From Nemertoderma westbladi (lineage: Eukaryota; Xenacoelomorpha; Nemertodermatida; Nemertodermatidae), in contig JAUCBJ010001286.1 of assembly GCA_032718475.1 (NCBI GenBank), positions 95,255 through 159,254 of the forward strand: a stretch of 64,000 nucleotides of DNA, in the 5' to 3' direction. Below, in pieces: positions 60,804 to 64,000 of the stretch; position 1 is the stretch's first letter; every line of letters starts with the position of its first letter. A model generated the notes under the pieces. That model searched no databases. It was not told the DNA's origin and saw nothing but the letters and a program-made list of their open reading frames with translations. A program made the position numbers and the translations under genes.

Positions 60804-63655
60804 TTTCCACAAATTCTACAAAGAAATTAATGCTGCTACTCTAACTGGTGCTATAGACGTTATTGTCGTCAAGCAGGAGGATGGTACGTACATGTGTTCC
60901 CCTTTCCACGTCCGCTTCGGCAAGTTGGGAGTCCTCCGAAGCAAAGAGAAGATGGTTGACATCGAGATAAATGACGAACTCGTTAAACTCCCGATGAAAC
61001 TCGGCGACTCTGGGGAAGCCTTCTTCCTCGTGGAGGACCTCGAATCGGATGACGAGTCGGCGAAATCCAAGTCGGAGGAATCGCCAGCAGTGCCTCGGAA
61101 GGGAGTCGAGTCTATCGAGAAGAAGAGATGGAGGAAGAAACACCTCCGGAAAAGTTTATCCTCCGTCGCGTTGCCGATGTCGACTACGACGACGACGAGT
61201 TTCGAGTCGCCGCGTATTGTCATGGAGACAGCGGGTGAGTCTGTGACCGCGCTGTCGGTAGTGACGGCAACGGAGGTGGTCTCGGACGAGGAGCGGTGCA
61301 GCGACTTCCATCCGTTCAGCGACGGCGAGCTCCCGCCGACCTCATTGGGCCAGCTGTCCCCGCTAGCCGCCGCGCCCAACTCGGACACCGAGCTGGAGCC
61401 GCGCCGGGCCAGCGGATCGGAGCTCCCTACCGCGGACGCCCTCACCTGGACGTGGGGCGCCGTGCCAGAGTCACAGGAACCCAACCCCGAGAAGCGTTCC
61501 GTGCTCGGCTCTATGCTGCAGTACATGCGGAGCAACTCGGACCGCGGCCGTGAGGAGTCCGGGATTTATCTCGACTCGGTCGCCTCGATGGAACCCGATG
61601 TGCTCCGCTTCTATCTGCAGCAGAGTTCGCCGGAGGGCGCCGTACAGGTAAGGCCGAGTATCATTATTGTGTAATCGTAATTAATTATTGTCACCAACTG
61701 TTAGAACGTGAGACACTTGGATAGGATTTTTTACAAAAAGCTCTTAAAATTTAGGAACTAATCAAAGCTGCGGTTTAATCTCGTTAACATAAGGGATCGT
61801 AAATTCTACAAATTGTAAAAATTATTTTAAAAATATCAACTTCTAGAACTATATACTACTCCTGTACTCTACTTCTCTATTGACTTTTACAAAATTTGTC
61901 CACCAAACTTTTTGACAAGGGGGTTGGAGGGTCTTGGGGTTTATCCAATGAAACATCCATACAAATTTCAGCAAACTGTAGCCATATGGAATTTACTCTC
62001 GTTTATTGCTTTGGTTAGAATAACCTGAACCTTAATTGATAATAACATCGTGAGTTCGCCCAGGTCCTCCTATATTGGATTGGCGGCAATAATGGAATAT
62101 CGGCCAACATGAGTGAAGTCCCGAAGACGTAAGTGTGGAGTGGATATTCAGTACCTTAAAAACTGATGAAGCAGCACCACTAACTTAAGCCAATCACGTT
62201 TCTGTCTGTAATGTAAAACATTTCTTTATTGTATTTATTATCTCCCCGCAGCCCCCCGGCCGTCCGGACGGAGACGAGAGCTCGGACTTCGGAATCTCGC
62301 TCTCCCAGAGTCCCGTCCACATGGGCGTCTTCCCGGACACGGACCCGGACACCGTCCGGCTCTCTCTGTGCGGCCGTCTCGCCGAGTACGAGGGTAAACT
62401 CCCGGAGTCCCTTTTCCTCGAGCACCTCGTCGACTGGGACCGCTTCGCCGGCGACCCCCGCGCGTTGCTAGGACACCCGGACCTGGTGGTCAACGTGGGC
62501 GCCGGATTCTACGCCTGGGAGGTGGCCGGGCCGCTGCTCCTCAGCTGGGCCGCCTTCCAGCGCCCCCTACCGGACGAATGCGTGGACAACCTCGTGGAGA
62601 AGTTCACCTCGCCGCCGCGCCGCCGCCCCGGGAAGGCCGGTTGGTCCATCTTCCCGTGGCGACGGACGACGTACGCGCCGGTGCCGCCGCCGCCGCCAGG
62701 GGGCGTTGCGACCGCGCCCGTGGTCGCGCCGACCCCAGACCCAGACTGGATACCGACGGAGGCCGACGAGTGGCGCGGCACCAACTCCAGTGACACGTCG
62801 ACATCGTCGGACGAGAACCAGAAACCGATTCTCCGACGCAAAAAGAAACTCCGACAGAAGAAATATAAGAAATCCTTGACGCTGAGTTCGGAGATACTCG
62901 CGAAACTGAAACTAAACCCGGGTTGTAATGACGTCACGTTCTCCGTGACGACCAAGTACCAGGGGACCTCGCGGTGCTGCTGTAACCTGTTCCTGTGGAA
63001 CTACGACGACAAGGTGGTGGTGTCGGACATCGACGGGACTATAACCAAGTCGGATGCCCTCGGACAGCTGCTCCCGATGGTCGGCAAGGATTGGACCCAG
63101 TCCGGGGTCGCCAAACTCTTCTCGACCATCCGTAGGAACGGTTACCACTTCCTCTATCTATCGGCGCGCGCCATCGGCCAGTCCCATCTGACGCGCTACT
63201 ATCTGCGTTCCATCTGCCAGGGGGAGTTGCACCTCCCGGAAGGACCGCTCCTCCTCTCCCCCTCCTCGCTAATGTCCGCCTTCCATAAGGAGGTGATCGA
63301 GAGGAAACCCGAGGAGTTCAAGATGAAATGCCTCCGGGACATACAGTTGCTGTTCCCTAGCAACCCGTTCTGCGCGGGTTACGGGAATAAAGTGAACGAC
63401 GTCTACGCGTATCGCGCTGTCGGGATCCCGATATCGAGGATATTCACGGTGAACCCCAAGGGGGAGATGAGTCTCGCGTTGCCTAGCAGCTTCCAGACGA
63501 GTTACGGACGACTGTGGGACGTTGTGGACCAGATGTTCCCGCCCCTCTCCGGTAGACTACAGACTATGCTCCACTCGGCTGAGGAGTACAGTAACTTTAC
63601 CTATTGGTGCAATCCGGTGCTAAACTTGGATGTTACCGAGTTGCTTAATGTTTAA
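60775..63655 (+). CDS. LPIN: Lipin (phosphatidate phosphatase), two exons
   Basis: Exon 1 is 60775-61647 (donor GTACAG|GTAAGG) and exon 2 is 62252-63655 (acceptor TCTCCCCGCAG), joined in phase 0 to give 758 residues. The N-LIP domain covers about 1-105, with CSPFHVRFGKLGVLRS and IEINDELVKLPMKLGDSGEA. The C-LIP HAD phosphatase has the catalytic DIDGT at 550-554, then an LGQLL form of the LxxIL coactivator motif, FLYLSARAIGQSHLT and RIFTVNPKGE. A basic KKKLRQKKYKKS stretch precedes C-LIP. Lipin converts phosphatidate to diacylglycerol at the ER and can act as a nuclear co-regulator. The middle is Pro/Ser/Arg-rich and the protein is shorter than vertebrate lipins (about 850-930). Vertebrate genes have about 20 exons. 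The coding sequence is much more GC-rich than its surroundings. Confidence 0.94.
61997..62033 (-). repeat. Copy of the dispersed CAATAAACGA core in the lipin intron
   Basis: In reverse it reads AAGGTTCAGGTTATTCTAAC then CAAAGCAATAAACGAGA, matching the core of the element near 60.3 kb. Confidence 0.6.
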
Positions 63656-63805
63656 CTGGGCCGTAACCTTTCGTATATTATGTAACTTTCGTACGTAACT
63701 CGTTAACTCGTATACGAACTCAGCGTTTAATCGTAACACCCCAACTAGCGAGACTTGACCTGCAGTGGCGAGGAATTTCCGCCAGCGGTTGTTTATATAA
63801 AGTCT

Positions 63806-63820
63806 GGGGGGGGGGGGGGG
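63806..63820. repeat. G15 homopolymer run
   Basis: Fifteen consecutive G in the lipin 3' flank, one of nine such tracts in the window. Confidence 0.85.
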
Positions 63821-63850
63821 CTATAGTGTTACTTCGGCTCAGGACATATT

Positions 63851-63856
63851 AATAAA
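63851..63856 (+). terminator. Polyadenylation signal AATAAA for lipin
   Basis: First canonical hexamer, about 195 bp after the lipin stop. A second is at 63900-63905. Confidence 0.55.
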
Positions 63857-63938
63857 CCGATATTATTTGTATCAGATGAATGAGGATGACGTTTTTTATA
63901 ATAAAACTCCTAAGTTCTAATAATTATCTGTTTTTGAA

Positions 63939-64000
63939 TTAAGCTACGGTGAGGACGGGTTTGCCGGCGATGGGTTTTTGGACGGGTTTGCCGGCGATGG
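63939..64000 (-). other. Possible C-terminal end of a gene on the reverse strand
   Basis: Read in reverse, a frame open to the window edge encodes IAGKPVQKPIAGKPVLTVA and then TAA. It comes from two copies of a 27-bp (9-codon) repeat containing GACGGGTTTGCCGGCGATGG. The unit length, a multiple of three, and the proper stop suggest coding sequence, but only about 20 codons are visible. Confidence 0.25.

Noticed and set aside
61049-62955. Several long open frames in other frames and on the reverse strand of lipin
   Set aside because: GC-rich coding sequence leaves few stops in shadow frames. The lipin frame accounts for the region.

Overview
The window is nuclear DNA from an animal. Protein-coding genes of clearly metazoan type (KLHL10-like, DCST-like, lipin, NSRP1, a DHHC palmitoyltransferase) lie among long AT-rich noncoding stretches, several kilobases of satellite DNA, non-LTR retroposon fragments, MITE-like inverted-repeat elements and one complete BEL/Pao LTR retrotransposon. 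The repeat content and gene structures suggest a non-vertebrate, probably marine, animal. The phylum cannot be named from the sequence alone.

Layout. 1-2545 is a 23/21-bp satellite. 2709-4295 (+) is an intronless leucine-rich-repeat-like gene. About 5420-8210 is a decayed LINE. 8762-9547 (+) is an intronless short-chain dehydrogenase. 11029-11812 is an inverted-repeat element. 12067-13062 (-) is intronless NSRP1. 14612-28169 is a BEL/Pao element of 13,558 bp with two 1,244-bp LTRs, a 5-bp target duplication, a gag-pol frame interrupted by a 20-bp duplication, and an extra zinc-knuckle ORF in the position where an env would lie. 30222-31232 (+) is an intronless DHHC palmitoyltransferase. 32265-34105 is a foldback-like element whose arms are minisatellite DNA.

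34814-49001 (-) carries the last five exons of a KLHL10-like gene. All five splice junctions agree in phase, and the encoded kelch repeats align end to end with the family. The last intron of this gene contains a complete DCST1-like gene on the same strand, together with a 53-bp satellite. The intron between the 202-bp and 132-bp exons is filled by about 4.7 kb of a 45-59 bp satellite. Its repeat unit is a copy of the end of the upstream exon plus its 5' splice site, so the array is close to a hundred reiterated splice donors. KLHL10 (spermatid Cullin-3 ligase adaptor) and DCST1 (sperm membrane protein needed at fertilisation) are both male-germline genes in other animals, so a nested testis locus is plausible.

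49002-60200 holds three truncated LINEs and unannotated AT-rich DNA. 60775-63655 (+) is lipin in only two exons. Five of the six complete host genes have no intron and lipin has one, in contrast to the intron-rich KLHL10 gene.
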